15,431 nt of DNA from RUG023 sp900315435 (GCA_902788205.1 CADAJJ010000048.1:1-15431); one strand, 5' to 3'. Counted from the stretch's first letter, positions 1-9,012 are shown. Notes: generated from the letters alone by a model not told the origin. Program-made: numbers and translations.

Positions 1-1479
1 TGTTTCACTGTCGAACGTATGCCCGTCAGCGGAATAAGCCTGTGCCGTCAGGTCATACCCGTCGTTTGCCGTCTGCTCGTAATACTGCAGGCTGGACATA
101 TTGTTCTCGGTGAGAACAGGGCCGTCATAATCGGCAGAACCTTCTCTGATGGCTTTCTCTATATTGACATTGCGGAGCAGAACCTTGGCCCGCAGTGTAT
201 CAAACGAGTATCCGCGTCCCCTGAGATGAGTTTCCCTTGTCAGACGGTTGCTGCACTCGGTATAGCCGTTGGATATGGCAATGTCGCAATCCCATATTGC
301 AAATATCGGTTCATAGAAGTTATGCACGGTTGCCGCAAGCTCACGGAACGGCGCATAGATGTCTTCCTCATCTTCGTTTTCCGGTGCAGGCGGCAGATTT
401 GCCTCCCAGTCCGCAAACGCCTGCTCTGCGTTCTCTTTGGAGGACAGGTTCTCATCGTAGATATTGAAGAAGTCTTCCTTGATGTCGAATGCCGTTGCCA
501 GCGGATTCAGGTCTGGATCGCTTCTCATCCACCGGATTGCGGCCGCTTCGTCCTCATCAAGGTCTTTCAGGCGCTTTCTGAGCGTGTATGCAGGCCCGTG
601 CTTGAACTTCGGCCCGGTTTTGCCGGGATATTTCGACTGGATGCTCTTGCGTATCGTATCCACGGCGAGATTGGCTTTCATTACCACATGGAAATGGTCA
701 ATTGCCCATCTTGCATTCGGCAGGTATGCACCAATCGGCTTCTTAAACGGTCTGTACATGTCACTGCACACCCAGCGGACTTTCTCCCGTTCTTCCAGCG
801 GAAGGGATGCGAAGTGGTCTTCCAGGAAGTCCTGCGTGCGCTTTTCAAGCAGATCGTACATCGTATGCTTCTCAAGGTTGGTCATGACGGTGATAAACCG
901 GCCATTGACCTTGATTTCGTCGATGCCAAGGTACTCCGGCATGCGGAACTGCATGATTTCCCTGTGGCTGTCTATGAAGTCTGAGAAGATGTTCAGTATG
1001 GATACGCTTGTCATCGGATAGTTGCGTCCGACTTCCTCAAAGGTGTTTCTTACGCATTGCTCTACAATTGAGCATTCCGCCCGCCTGGTGATTTTCCGCT
1101 TGCTGTCAATGCCTTCCATTTCGGCTTTCCAGATGTTCCGGCATTCGGGATTGCTGCAGCGTCTGCGCGGCACAGTAACGTAAATCCGTGTCGGCTTGCC
1201 GCCATTGGGCGTGTCGCTGATCATGACTGTACGGTTGTCGTGCCTTGACATCTTTGCACCGCATTTCGGGCAGATGTCAGGGACTTCACCGGCATACATC
1301 ACTTCAAACTCTCTGACGGTCTGCTCGACCGGTGTTTCCATTCCGTTGATTGTCCGTGTGCCTGTTTCATGGGCTTCACCGATAAAACGTGCCGTTGCCG
1401 GATAGATGCCGAACAGCTCTTTGACGGCATCAGGGCTGGTAATTGTGATTTCACCGCTGTCCTTTGGTTTCTTAGACAT
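1..1479 (-). CDS. ISL3-family transposase (3' part outside window)
   Basis: 493 residues are readable and the frame is still open at the window edge, so the C-terminus is missing. The N-terminal part holds a likely zinc-binding region with two cysteine pairs (C70/C73 and C108/C113). The rest fits the DDE transposase domain of ISL3 elements: candidate catalytic residues are D187 in LGIDEIK, D240 in VCSDMY and E408 in SNGYTECSN, the last followed by the family-like stretch RGRGYSFDTLRAKVLL. Such enzymes cut and join DNA at the inverted ends of their element. Start chosen at 1479: the minus strand has AAAGGAGAG about 8 nt upstream. The gene begins only 26 nt after the hsdR stop on the same strand, leaving almost no room for an element end. 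No frameshift or stop is seen in the visible part. The family call is firm; whether it is active cannot be judged without the other end. Confidence 0.85.
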   Translation of the reverse strand, partial: MSKKPKDSGEITITSPDAVKELFGIYPATARFIGEAHETGTRTINGMETPVEQTVREFEVMYAGEVPDICPKCGAKMSRHDNRTVMISDTPNGGKPTRIYVTVPRRRCSNPECRNIWKAEMEGIDSKRKITRRAECSIVEQCVRNTFEEVGRNYPMTSVSILNIFSDFIDSHREIMQFRMPEYLGIDEIKVNGRFITVMTNLEKHTMYDLLEKRTQDFLEDHFASLPLEEREKVRWVCSDMYRPFKKPIGAYLPNARWAIDHFHVVMKANLAVDTIRKSIQSKYPGKTGPKFKHGPAYTLRKRLKDLDEDEAAAIRWMRSDPDLNPLATAFDIKEDFFNIYDENLSSKENAEQAFADWEANLPPAPENEDEEDIYAPFRELAATVHNFYEPIFAIWDCDIAISNGYTECSNRLTRETHLRGRGYSFDTLRAKVLLRNVNIEKAIREGSADYDGPVLTENNMSSLQYYEQTANDGYDLTAQAYSADGHTFDSET

Positions 1480-1505
1480 CCGCTACTCTCCTTTCCGGCT
1501 GTCAG

Positions 1506-4500
1506 TTACTTCTTCTTCCTGCTGTCTCTGCCAGCCTTCTGGACAGCTTCAACATCGAATCTGGTCTTGTTATTCACGAGGTCGTAAATGATGGGCAGAA
1601 GGGCATTGAATGACTGCGGGTCATTCAGAATCTTATTGACCATAGCCGTGAATTCCTCACCCTTCAACTGCATGGCTGCCATTGTAACAATGCGTGCCAG
1701 TCTTCCATCCTGAATGATGGCATCCTTGGAGTTGCTGCTGTTGCGGATCTGCGTTCTGGACACTTCATCGGCAGATACCTTGTCAGCGATGGCGTTGAGG
1801 ATTTCAGCGCCTTCCTCAGCAGGGGTATCCTCGCCCCAGATGAGGTTGATCTGGCGGATGATGTCATCCAGCTCTTCCTGTTTGGAGCCGCTGGTCATGT
1901 GTCCTGCTGTCATTGGCTTCAGCGTATGGTGGTCATCCGGATTATCAGGCACATCAACCTTATTGATGCGGTAGTCGGACATGACAAGGCTGTTGATGTC
2001 AACGTCCGTTCCATCATCGCCATTGATCCTGTGGCTCAGCAGTGAGCAGAACCCGTAGAAGATTTCCAGCTCCGGGTCATCAAGATCCACAATCTGGCTG
2101 ATGTATGTATACGCCTTGCAGTACTTTCTGAGGTTCTTGCGGAAGGTGGAGAGGACATCAATCTGTTTCTGAGCCTCGTCAATCTTGTCCTCAGCCCGCT
2201 TCATCATGTCCGTATTGCCTGCTCCCTTTGCCTTCAGATAGGTTGTGTGCCATGTGATGACTGCGTTTCTCTGTGCCTTATAGAGGTCAGCCCAGCGCTC
2301 TGCCGGAGCGGAAAGGCAGGCATACAGCTTCTTGCGGTTCTCTTCGTCCTTTGCCTCATCACCGATATCGAGAATGCTTTCGTAGCGGACGTTCTTATAG
2401 GTTGTGTATTCCATTGTGGAATAGATGCCAGATTCATCGAGATTGCTCTTAATCTGATAGACGATATCCTTGTTTTGAGCTGTCTCCATCTGCGCACCGA
2501 CGTCGTACTTTCTGAACGCATTAACCACGGTTTCCGGGTCATTTACGAAATCCACAATAAACACCTTATCCTTGCCGGAATGTGTCCTGTTGAGCCTGGA
2601 ATAGGTCTGAACAATCTCAATATCGTTCTGCATTGGCTTATCGACATACATGGCACACAGCTTCGGCTGGTCAAAACCCGTCTGGAACTTGTTTGCCACG
2701 ATAAGCATGCGGTACTTCTTCTCATTGAAGGCACTCTCAATGGAGACATCAATGTTATTCATGTTATCTTCGGTATAGTCGTAATCCTTCTTGATCATGG
2801 CAAACGGATTCTGCAGATAGTCCTCATCCGTTTCAAAGTCATCATCCTGTGGGAGCACGGCCTTATCTCCCTTGAGCTTTCCCGAGAAGGCAACCAGCGG
2901 ATCACCAAGCACCTTGAAACGCAGGTTGCTCAAAACGCGGTTCTGGTTATATTCAGGGTGAGCGTCAAGGTAAGCAGAAATGGCGTACTTATAGCGGACT
3001 ACGGCTGCCCTGGAATCAGTTACAACCATGGCCTTGGCATCGCCGTCCAGCAACGGTGCCACGTTCTTGACAAAGTGATCCACAATGAACTTTGCCTTCT
3101 GCTTAACATTGGTGGGATGCAGAGACATCCACTGGGCAATCGTTTTCTTTGTCTTGCGGGAATCATAGAGCTTCTGACCTTCATCCTTGTTGGTCTGGCC
3201 GATCTGATATGCCGTCTTGTATGGCATGTAGCCTTCCAGAACATCAAGGATATATCCTTCCTCAATGGCCTGGCGCATCGGGTATTTATGGAACGATACT
3301 GGTACAGGTTCACCTGTCTTCTCGTCAATTTTGTCACTTGGTGTGCCGAACAGGGTCATCGTTTCAGCCTTCGGTGTGGCAGTGAAAGCGAAGAAAGACA
3401 CGTTTTCAGGATTTGCGCGTCCTGCCTGCTCCTGACGGATATAGGCATTGATGATTTCTTCATCTGTCACTTCGCCGTTCTCATCGCCTTCGAGCTTTTT
3501 CTCATCATGTGCCAGCTTCAGCGCGCCTTTCAGCTTGGCTGCGTCAATACCGGTCTGTGAGGAATGTGCTTCATCAATGATGACGGCATAGTGGGAACCG
3601 ATCAGTTCCTTGTCACTGGCAATCGCTTCAAAGGCATATGGGAAGGTCTGCAGCGTAACTACGATGATCTCCCGCTTGTCATGCAGTGCCTGCACCAGAG
3701 CCTTGTTCTTTGCACCATTGGTGCGCTTGTCTGCTGTACCGCCGATCATTTCAACGATTCCAGTGGTCTTTTCCACCTGACCGATAGTTCCCTTGATGTT
3801 GGTATCCAGGCTGTTGCGGTCGGAAATAATGATGACAGAATCAAACGTCTTGTCGCCATTCTCCTTGCGGAGGCGGATCAGCTGGTCTGCCAGCCATGAG
3901 ATTGTATTGGTTTTGCCGGAACCAGCGCTGTGCTCAACAAGGTAGGACTTGCCAACGCCCTTATCCTTCACGTCAGCGATGATCCTTGTTACGCAATCCC
4001 ACTGATGAAAACGGGGGAAGTACTGCGTTGTGACATCCTTCAGTCTCCCGGTGACATCTTCCTTTTTGTCAGTTCTTACAAAGATGTAATGCAGGAAGAT
4101 TCTGAGCCAGTGGTCGCGCTGACAGATGTCATTCCAGAAGTATCCTGTGGGATAGTCCTTGTCTCCAACCTTCATCGGAGGATTACCCGCATGTCCATCT
4201 TCCGTACCACGGTTGAACGGCAGAAACTTCGGTTTCTTACCCTCAAGGTTCGTGCACATCCAGATTTCATTCTCGGAAATGGCAAAATGAACGACTGCGC
4301 CACGTCTGAACATAAGCAGATAGTTCTTCCTGCTGGTCTTCGGCTCAATCGGCTTGCGCTCGTTCTGATATTCCTCAATGGCATCCTGCACAGTCTGCGT
4401 CATTTCAGTCTTGATTTCAGCCGTAGCTACAGGGATACCGTTAATGAAGAACACGAGATCCAAGGACTTGTCTCCGGTTGTCTGGTAATGCACCTGACGC

Positions 4501-4892
4501 ATGACGCGCAGGATATTGGCCGTGTAAGCCTCATCAGCCCCACGAATCAGAGGATTATCAGGGCATTCAGCACAGCAGGTAATAGTCTGGAATCCGGCGT
4601 AAGGGAAGCCTTTGCGGAGCGTCTGAACCGTTCCATTGGCTTCCAAGGAGGTGACCAGGCGCTTTACGACATTCAGCTCAAAGGTAGAGCCGAGTCGTTC
4701 CTGCATCTTTGCCAGCTTATCCGGGTCGAGCCTGCGCTGAAATTCCACGAAATCCGGGAAGTAGAGGGCATGCTCACGGTCATAACCCGCATCATTATCG
4801 CTGACCATCCATTCGCCGCTGTCACTGAGCCATTTCAGCTTTCTGGTGATGTACTTCTCAAACTCTGTTTCAAGATGTAATGTGTCGTCCAT
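1506..4892 (-). CDS. hsdR: Type I restriction enzyme, R (endonuclease/translocase) subunit
   Basis: 1128 residues, full length for the family. HsdR supplies the ATP-driven DNA translocation and the nuclease of the type I complex; it acts only when bound to HsdM and HsdS. Visible parts in order: a PD-(D/E)xK nuclease core with D145 and E159-I-K161; helicase motif I HSAGSGKT at 321-328; motif II DEAH at 440-443; motif III TATP at 504-507; a TGFD motif near 737-740; motif VI QTYSRLNR at 761-768; and a long helical C-terminal region that normally docks on the M/S core. All key residues are present, so it looks functional. Start at 4892: GAGGT lies in the 11 nt between the stop of the small upstream gene and this ATG, so translation is probably coupled. 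It is the fourth gene of the operon that begins with hsdM. Confidence 0.97.
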   Translation of the reverse strand: MDDTLHLETEFEKYITRKLKWLSDSGEWMVSDNDAGYDREHALYFPDFVEFQRRLDPDKLAKMQERLGSTFELNVVKRLVTSLEANGTVQTLRKGFPYAGFQTITCCAECPDNPLIRGADEAYTANILRVMRQVHYQTTGDKSLDLVFFINGIPVATAEIKTEMTQTVQDAIEEYQNERKPIEPKTSRKNYLLMFRRGAVVHFAISENEIWMCTNLEGKKPKFLPFNRGTEDGHAGNPPMKVGDKDYPTGYFWNDICQRDHWLRIFLHYIFVRTDKKEDVTGRLKDVTTQYFPRFHQWDCVTRIIADVKDKGVGKSYLVEHSAGSGKTNTISWLADQLIRLRKENGDKTFDSVIIISDRNSLDTNIKGTIGQVEKTTGIVEMIGGTADKRTNGAKNKALVQALHDKREIIVVTLQTFPYAFEAIASDKELIGSHYAVIIDEAHSSQTGIDAAKLKGALKLAHDEKKLEGDENGEVTDEEIINAYIRQEQAGRANPENVSFFAFTATPKAETMTLFGTPSDKIDEKTGEPVPVSFHKYPMRQAIEEGYILDVLEGYMPYKTAYQIGQTNKDEGQKLYDSRKTKKTIAQWMSLHPTNVKQKAKFIVDHFVKNVAPLLDGDAKAMVVTDSRAAVVRYKYAISAYLDAHPEYNQNRVLSNLRFKVLGDPLVAFSGKLKGDKAVLPQDDDFETDEDYLQNPFAMIKKDYDYTEDNMNNIDVSIESAFNEKKYRMLIVANKFQTGFDQPKLCAMYVDKPMQNDIEIVQTYSRLNRTHSGKDKVFIVDFVNDPETVVNAFRKYDVGAQMETAQNKDIVYQIKSNLDESGIYSTMEYTTYKNVRYESILDIGDEAKDEENRKKLYACLSAPAERWADLYKAQRNAVITWHTTYLKAKGAGNTDMMKRAEDKIDEAQKQIDVLSTFRKNLRKYCKAYTYISQIVDLDDPELEIFYGFCSLLSHRINGDDGTDVDINSLVMSDYRINKVDVPDNPDDHHTLKPMTAGHMTSGSKQEELDDIIRQINLIWGEDTPAEEGAEILNAIADKVSADEVSRTQIRNSSNSKDAIIQDGRLARIVTMAAMQLKGEEFTAMVNKILNDPQSFNALLPIIYDLVNNKTRFDVEAVQKAGRDSRKKK

Positions 4893-4903
4893 ATCTGTAC
4901 CTC

Positions 4904-5068
4904 TTATTTCTTATGCCCCGCGTAGTTGGCATTATTCGGGTTGCACTGGTTTGCGTGGTTATCGTTATTTGCCTGATACGCATGGCTGTTCGGGTTGTTT
5001 TGGTTAGCGTAATCATCAATCTGCGTCTGTGTATGTGTATATCCTGATATGCCGTTTCTATTGCTCAT
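4904..5068 (-). CDS. Small asparagine-rich protein between hsdS and hsdR, function unknown
   Basis: 54 residues. The ATG overlaps the hsdS stop as ATGA, a GAGG lies about 7 nt upstream, and the stop is 11 nt before the hsdR start, so it fits the operon exactly. The product has 14 Asn in 54 residues and two imperfect 18-residue repeats (20-37 and 38-54), each opening with ANQ-x-NPN (residues 21-27 and 39-45). It is rich in Asn, Gln, His and Tyr, has no signal peptide or membrane segment, and ends in two lysines. I can name no function for it. The position between the S and R genes suggests, as inference only, a role in assembly, stoichiometry or control of the restriction complex. Alternatively it could merely space hsdS and hsdR translation, but the in-frame peptide repeat argues for a real protein. 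Confidence 0.75.
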   Translation of the reverse strand: MSNRNGISGYTHTQTQIDDYANQNNPNSHAYQANNDNHANQCNPNNANYAGHKK

Positions 5069-6393
5069 GCTTTTGCCTCTACTGTGCAGTCAATCTTGCC
5101 TGTAACGGCATTGTAGATAAGGGACTGCTTGTATTCCTGCAGCTTAGAAATAAGCTGGTTATGTTGTGAAACCGCTGTATCAATTGTTTCAGATACGTGA
5201 TCAATATAATTTGCTATTTCCGCCTGTTCTGCCAGAGGGGGAACGGGAAACTTGAAGTTATTGAATGCTGGAGCTTGTAAGCGCCAACGGCCCATTCCAG
5301 AAATTCCAGCGCCAAGCCGATAGAAAATCCTATTGAAATAACACATCTGTAACAAATACTTGAAATACCGCTTATCATTACGAGTTTCGTCATTGATTGT
5401 AAATACTCTATAATCAGGGCTCGTCACACCATCATAGTTTGAAATATCGACCCAGCCTGTAAGTAAGTCCATATGATTCATCGCAAAGTCACCCGCATAT
5501 ACAAGCTGATAATCTGAATAATCAGCCGCTATTTGCCCCTTGTTGGAATCTATATCCTTCGGGACGATACCATGTTGCGTAATAGATAAAACAGTATAGC
5601 CTTCTTCTCCGGCAATCCTCTTTCTTATTGTAAAGAGGTACTTTATCCTTTCATATTTCCAATGTGTGGGTATAGCGCCAAGGCCTTCATGGTGGTCATC
5701 ATCCATCTTGGCATTCGGATTCAGTCCCTTAGTAACTGCCTGTGTAATGACGGCCTTACGGTATTCTTCCAGCTTTTCAATGATCTGCTGGTGCTTGGAA
5801 ATGGCGGAATCAATGGTGGCACAATGCGAATCAAGGTAAGAAACGATGGCATGCTGCTCGTTAATTGGTGGTACGGCAATCTTGACCTTTCTGACGATTT
5901 CCGAATTGAGCCCATTCATTATCGAACCTTTTGACAAAAGCATAAGCTGATCAAAGGTAGAAGGGTTTCTGTCCTTATCAAATGCATAGATAAAGAATTC
6001 TGGCAGTATTTTTGAATTCAGGCGAGCCTTTAACAGGTGAGAGTCCATAATGCCAACCTGTTTATTTGCTGGCATTTGGCAACACTTTCCAATGGTGCCC
6101 ATCATAGAAAACAGAATATCGCCGGGGAAAACCTGATAAGCCGATAGTTCTTTGAACGTCTCTTCAGATACAAAATGCCGAGATACATCAAAATCCTCAG
6201 ATATAAGATTTGCTTGGTTATATATCTTCACCGGGCCTGCATCTAGCGTTTTTCCTTTTAGTGCACTTCCAAAAGGGCCGATTTTTATTCCGTTTTTTCC
6301 TGGCTCCACAAGGTTCTTTACGCTTTGAGCAGACCACTTTTCCGGAATGTCTCCTACCCATGGGACACAACTATCTTTCATCTTTCTGCTCAT
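5065..6393 (-). CDS. hsdS: Type I restriction-modification specificity subunit
   Basis: 442 residues, the usual length for a two-domain HsdS. HsdS reads the split target sequence and holds the two HsdM copies and HsdR. The protein is a tandem pseudo-repeat: each half opens with a G-x-IP-x-x-W element (GDIPEKW at 14-20; GAIPTHW near 239), continues with a target recognition domain of about 150 residues, and closes with a conserved long helix preceded by PP-x-x-EQ (about 175-225 and 385-436), which acts as the molecular ruler. The helices read alike (IDSAISKHQQIIEKLEEYRK and IDTAVSQHNQLISKLQEYKQ). Start at 6393 overlaps the hsdM stop as ATGA, with GAGGAGG 10 nt upstream; a second ATG lies four codons in. 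The target sequence cannot be predicted by eye. No second or inverted hsdS copy is in the window, so no sign of phase-variable shuffling. Confidence 0.96.
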   Translation of the reverse strand: MSRKMKDSCVPWVGDIPEKWSAQSVKNLVEPGKNGIKIGPFGSALKGKTLDAGPVKIYNQANLISEDFDVSRHFVSEETFKELSAYQVFPGDILFSMMGTIGKCCQMPANKQVGIMDSHLLKARLNSKILPEFFIYAFDKDRNPSTFDQLMLLSKGSIMNGLNSEIVRKVKIAVPPINEQHAIVSYLDSHCATIDSAISKHQQIIEKLEEYRKAVITQAVTKGLNPNAKMDDDHHEGLGAIPTHWKYERIKYLFTIRKRIAGEEGYTVLSITQHGIVPKDIDSNKGQIAADYSDYQLVYAGDFAMNHMDLLTGWVDISNYDGVTSPDYRVFTINDETRNDKRYFKYLLQMCYFNRIFYRLGAGISGMGRWRLQAPAFNNFKFPVPPLAEQAEIANYIDHVSETIDTAVSQHNQLISKLQEYKQSLIYNAVTGKIDCTVEAKA

Positions 6394-8432
6394 TTCAGGA
6401 ATTCCTCCTCAAAGGAGCCAAGGCCTTTTTCCAGCTCCACGATCTCCTTGGCAATGTCCTCTGGTTTCCTCGGCTCTTCATAATGGTAGAAGTACCTGTT
6501 GAATGAAATATTCGTGCCGACCACGCCAACACCATGGTCACTGAGGTTGCCTGTATCTGTGACAGATTCATCAATCCATGCATCCGGCGCAAACGGCAGG
6601 ACTTCCTTTGCCATGTAGTCATTGAAGTCCATGCCCCATGGGATGTCTTCCGTGTCCTTCAGCTCTGGATCAGGCACGACAGCACCATTCTTGTCAGTGA
6701 CAGGCTCATAAGAACTGTCCTTCACGCCAAAGATGCTGATGATTTCCTTTTCAATGACAGATGTTGCCACATTGGGCTTCTCCATCTTCTTGCGGATGTT
6801 CTTTGCAAACTCACCAGCCCAGGAATACGGCTTCAGTTCGCCGTTATCCGCTTCTGTAAGGCCATTAATCAGTACGTTCATGTTGTCAGCCGTCAGCTTG
6901 GCAATCTTCGGATCAGCCTTGAACTCATCCAGCTTGTCAGCACTCAGGCGGATCATTTCACGGAGCGGTCTCTGTGTTGTCACTCTGCGGAACATGAAGT
7001 CTGTGTAAGGAACCATGACTGACTTGCCGCCGTTGTGGCCATCTACATAAGTCTTGACTACCCATGCAATGTCCTCATCGTTCATTTCACGGTTCTTGTT
7101 ACCAATGTTGGAGCGCATGGAATGATAGTGTTCGGTTGCGTCAATCAGCTGCACAAAGCCCTTGCGCTCCTCCGGCTTCTTATTTGAAAGTACCCAAAGG
7201 TAGGTGTTGATGCCGGTACGGTAGAACTCGCCCGTGCTGAGTTTCACCACGCAGTCAAGGTAATCATTCTGAAGAATCCATCTGCGGATGTTGGAAGGAG
7301 CGCTGCCAGGCTTGCCTGTGAAGAGAGGCGATGCGGACAGGATAATGCCGATCTTGCCGCCGCCTTCCTCTGCCGGGCGCATCTTGGAGATTGCATTCTG
7401 CAGGAAAAGCATGGAGCCGTCATCCACAGACGGAACGCCTGCACCGAATCTGCCCATGAATCCGTAGCGGTTATGTTCATCAAGGACATCCTTCTGCTCA
7501 ACCTCAAACTTCTTTCCATACGGGGGATTGGATAATTGGAAGTCAAACGTCTCACCGCTGAACTTGTCGTCATTCAGCGTATCGCCCTTCAGAATATGCT
7601 CTGAGAGGTCTTTGGTCTGGTCGTAGATGTCATTATCATCATTGGAAACATTACGCAGCAGGAGTGCAGCCTTGCCCATTGCCCATGTGGTATCGTTGAT
7701 CTCCTGACCATAAGGGACAATGACAGTCGGGTGCTTCAGCCTGTTGGATGTCTTCCATTCCTCAATCTGGTCAAGGGCATCCGAAATAAAGCCGCATGTG
7801 CCGCAGGTCTGGTCATACAGTGTTCTCACGTTGCCATTGTCTGCTTCCAGAATGTCTTCTTCATTGGCAAACAGCATATTGACGGAAAGCCTTACGATGT
7901 CACGGGGGGTCATGAAGTCCTCTGCATCCTCCGCAATCTCATCGCCAAACTTCTGGATGAGGTGTTCATAGATGTTGGTCATGTCTCTGTCTGAAACAAC
8001 ATCTGTTCCAAGGTCAATGGCACTGAACTTCTTGCATACCTCATAAAGCAGGCCCTTGTTGTCCAGCTTTGTACAGATGGCCTCAAAGTCAAACGCCTGG
8101 AAGATCTCACGGACATTTGGACTGAAGGAAACGATATATGTCTTGATGGCTGCCAGCGTCTGGTTGCCGATGGTCTTCAAACGGATTGGAGACAGATTAT
8201 AGAAGGAATAGCCGGACGTTGTGCAGTAGTTCTCACTCTCATCGCCCCATTCATTCTTCTTCTCAGCATATTTGGCAACTACCGCATCCCGGGTCGGTTC
8301 CAATGCGCATTCCAGCCTTCTCAGAAGGGAGAACGGCAGTACAATTTTGTTGTAATCCTTGCGGTCAATCGCATCTCTTGCGTAGTCCGCAATGTTCCAT
8401 ATCATGCTTTCAATGTTTGATGTTTCAGACAT
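6390..8432 (-). CDS. hsdM: Type I restriction-modification DNA N6-adenine methyltransferase subunit
   Basis: 680 residues from the chosen start. HsdM methylates adenine in the host target sites, using S-adenosylmethionine, as an M2S complex with HsdS. Visible: the N-terminal HsdM helical domain (IESMIWNIADYARD...YNKIVLPFSLLRRL), the MTPRDI element near 164, SAM-binding motif I as DQTCGTCGF at 197-205, and catalytic motif IV NPPY at 302-305. The motif I spelling has Cys where many relatives have Gly. Start: the frame stays open to a TTG at 8450 and has an ATG at 8444, but GGAGG at 8438-8442 sits 5 nt before the ATG at 8432, which decides for that one. It is the first gene of the operon, and its stop overlaps the hsdS start. 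Confidence 0.97.
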   Translation of the reverse strand: MSETSNIESMIWNIADYARDAIDRKDYNKIVLPFSLLRRLECALEPTRDAVVAKYAEKKNEWGDESENYCTTSGYSFYNLSPIRLKTIGNQTLAAIKTYIVSFSPNVREIFQAFDFEAICTKLDNKGLLYEVCKKFSAIDLGTDVVSDRDMTNIYEHLIQKFGDEIAEDAEDFMTPRDIVRLSVNMLFANEEDILEADNGNVRTLYDQTCGTCGFISDALDQIEEWKTSNRLKHPTVIVPYGQEINDTTWAMGKAALLLRNVSNDDNDIYDQTKDLSEHILKGDTLNDDKFSGETFDFQLSNPPYGKKFEVEQKDVLDEHNRYGFMGRFGAGVPSVDDGSMLFLQNAISKMRPAEEGGGKIGIILSASPLFTGKPGSAPSNIRRWILQNDYLDCVVKLSTGEFYRTGINTYLWVLSNKKPEERKGFVQLIDATEHYHSMRSNIGNKNREMNDEDIAWVVKTYVDGHNGGKSVMVPYTDFMFRRVTTQRPLREMIRLSADKLDEFKADPKIAKLTADNMNVLINGLTEADNGELKPYSWAGEFAKNIRKKMEKPNVATSVIEKEIISIFGVKDSSYEPVTDKNGAVVPDPELKDTEDIPWGMDFNDYMAKEVLPFAPDAWIDESVTDTGNLSDHGVGVVGTNISFNRYFYHYEEPRKPEDIAKEIVELEKGLGSFEEEFLK

Positions 8433-8464
8433 ATGATCCTCCATAACCAATCGTATCTATCACT

Positions 8465-8492
8465 ATTATAGCTTTCCTTAGTGCTGTTTCAA
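8465..8492 (-). promoter_or_regulatory. Promoter of the hsdM-hsdS-orf-hsdR operon
   Basis: On the minus strand TTGAAA (8487-8492) and a perfect TATAAT (8465-8470) are separated by 16 nt, 32 nt before the hsdM start codon. It is the only strong promoter seen for the restriction operon. The same 90 bp also serves as upstream region of the divergent 119-residue gene. Confidence 0.8.
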
Positions 8493-8522
8493 CCAATTAT
8501 TTAATCAAGCGATGCAAAATGT

Positions 8523-8882
8523 ATGGAATTCTCACGGCAGATGTATTATGCTCAGTACAGGATGGATAACGATATGAGATTCAACGCTGAACTGACTGCC
8601 ACAGAGCAGGAAGTCCTGACCAGACAGTATGAGGAATACATCAAGGGCAGAACCATGACCGATAAGGAACGGAATGCACTGAAAGCATGGGTTATGGATG
8701 GCAACAGTCCGTATGACAATCCGATGGGATTATGGATGGATAGTTTCCATCCAGTTGAGTTCCTGAAAGTGTATCGGGATGAGGAATACATTGACGAGCA
8801 TACCAAAGGAATGTCTGTGGAAGACCGGAACAGGTATGCTGCGGAATACTTTGGCTTCTCCGCGCCAGAAGAACAGGAATAG
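8523..8882 (+). CDS. Conserved-looking hypothetical protein divergent from hsdM
   Basis: 119 residues, acidic, no signal peptide or membrane segment. It reads like a real protein: an N-terminal helical stretch (ATEQEVLTRQYEEYIKGR), then LKAWVMDGNSPYDNP near residues 48-63, resembling a stretch I recall from short unannotated Firmicute proteins with the pattern WV-x-DGNS-x-x-x-NP, then an FLKVYRDEEY segment. A convincing terminator follows 12 nt after the stop. No good ribosome binding site precedes the ATG at 8523; later in-frame ATGs at 8541, 8562 and 8574 are possible, so the start is uncertain. It shares a 90-bp intergenic region with hsdM on the opposite strand. Function unknown; a link to the restriction system is only suggested by position. 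Confidence 0.65.
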   Translation: MEFSRQMYYAQYRMDNDMRFNAELTATEQEVLTRQYEEYIKGRTMTDKERNALKAWVMDGNSPYDNPMGLWMDSFHPVEFLKVYRDEEYIDEHTKGMSVEDRNRYAAEYFGFSAPEEQE

Positions 8883-8894
8883 GCGGGATTACAG

Positions 8895-8933
8895 GCCACA
8901 TTGTTTGCAGAAATGCAGCTATGTGGCTTTTTT
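8895..8933 (+). terminator. Rho-independent terminator after the 119-residue gene
   Basis: GCCACAT (8895-8901) pairs with ATGTGGC (8921-8927) around a 19-nt loop that can itself form a short TGCA/TGCA stem. Six T follow (8928-8933). Confidence 0.8.
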
Positions 8934-9012
8934 ACGTCAAATATAAATGCTCCTGGGTTGCCTAATTGCCTCCGTCATACGAGTGGTCACCATGCCACAG
9001 GAGGAAAAGAAA

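Noticed and set aside
19..984. 321-residue plus-strand open frame, and a second one at 464-1021
   Set aside because: Both are antisense to the transposase gene, whose minus-strand frame has clear family motifs; the plus-strand products resemble nothing and lack ribosome sites.
2247..3560. 437-residue plus-strand open frame, and 3930-4880
   Set aside because: Both are antisense shadows of hsdR, whose motifs fall on the minus strand throughout.
5065..6393. Phase-variable hsdS with an inverted partner
   Set aside because: The two halves are the normal HsdS pseudo-repeat; no second hsdS fragment, recombinase or inverted nucleotide repeat was seen.
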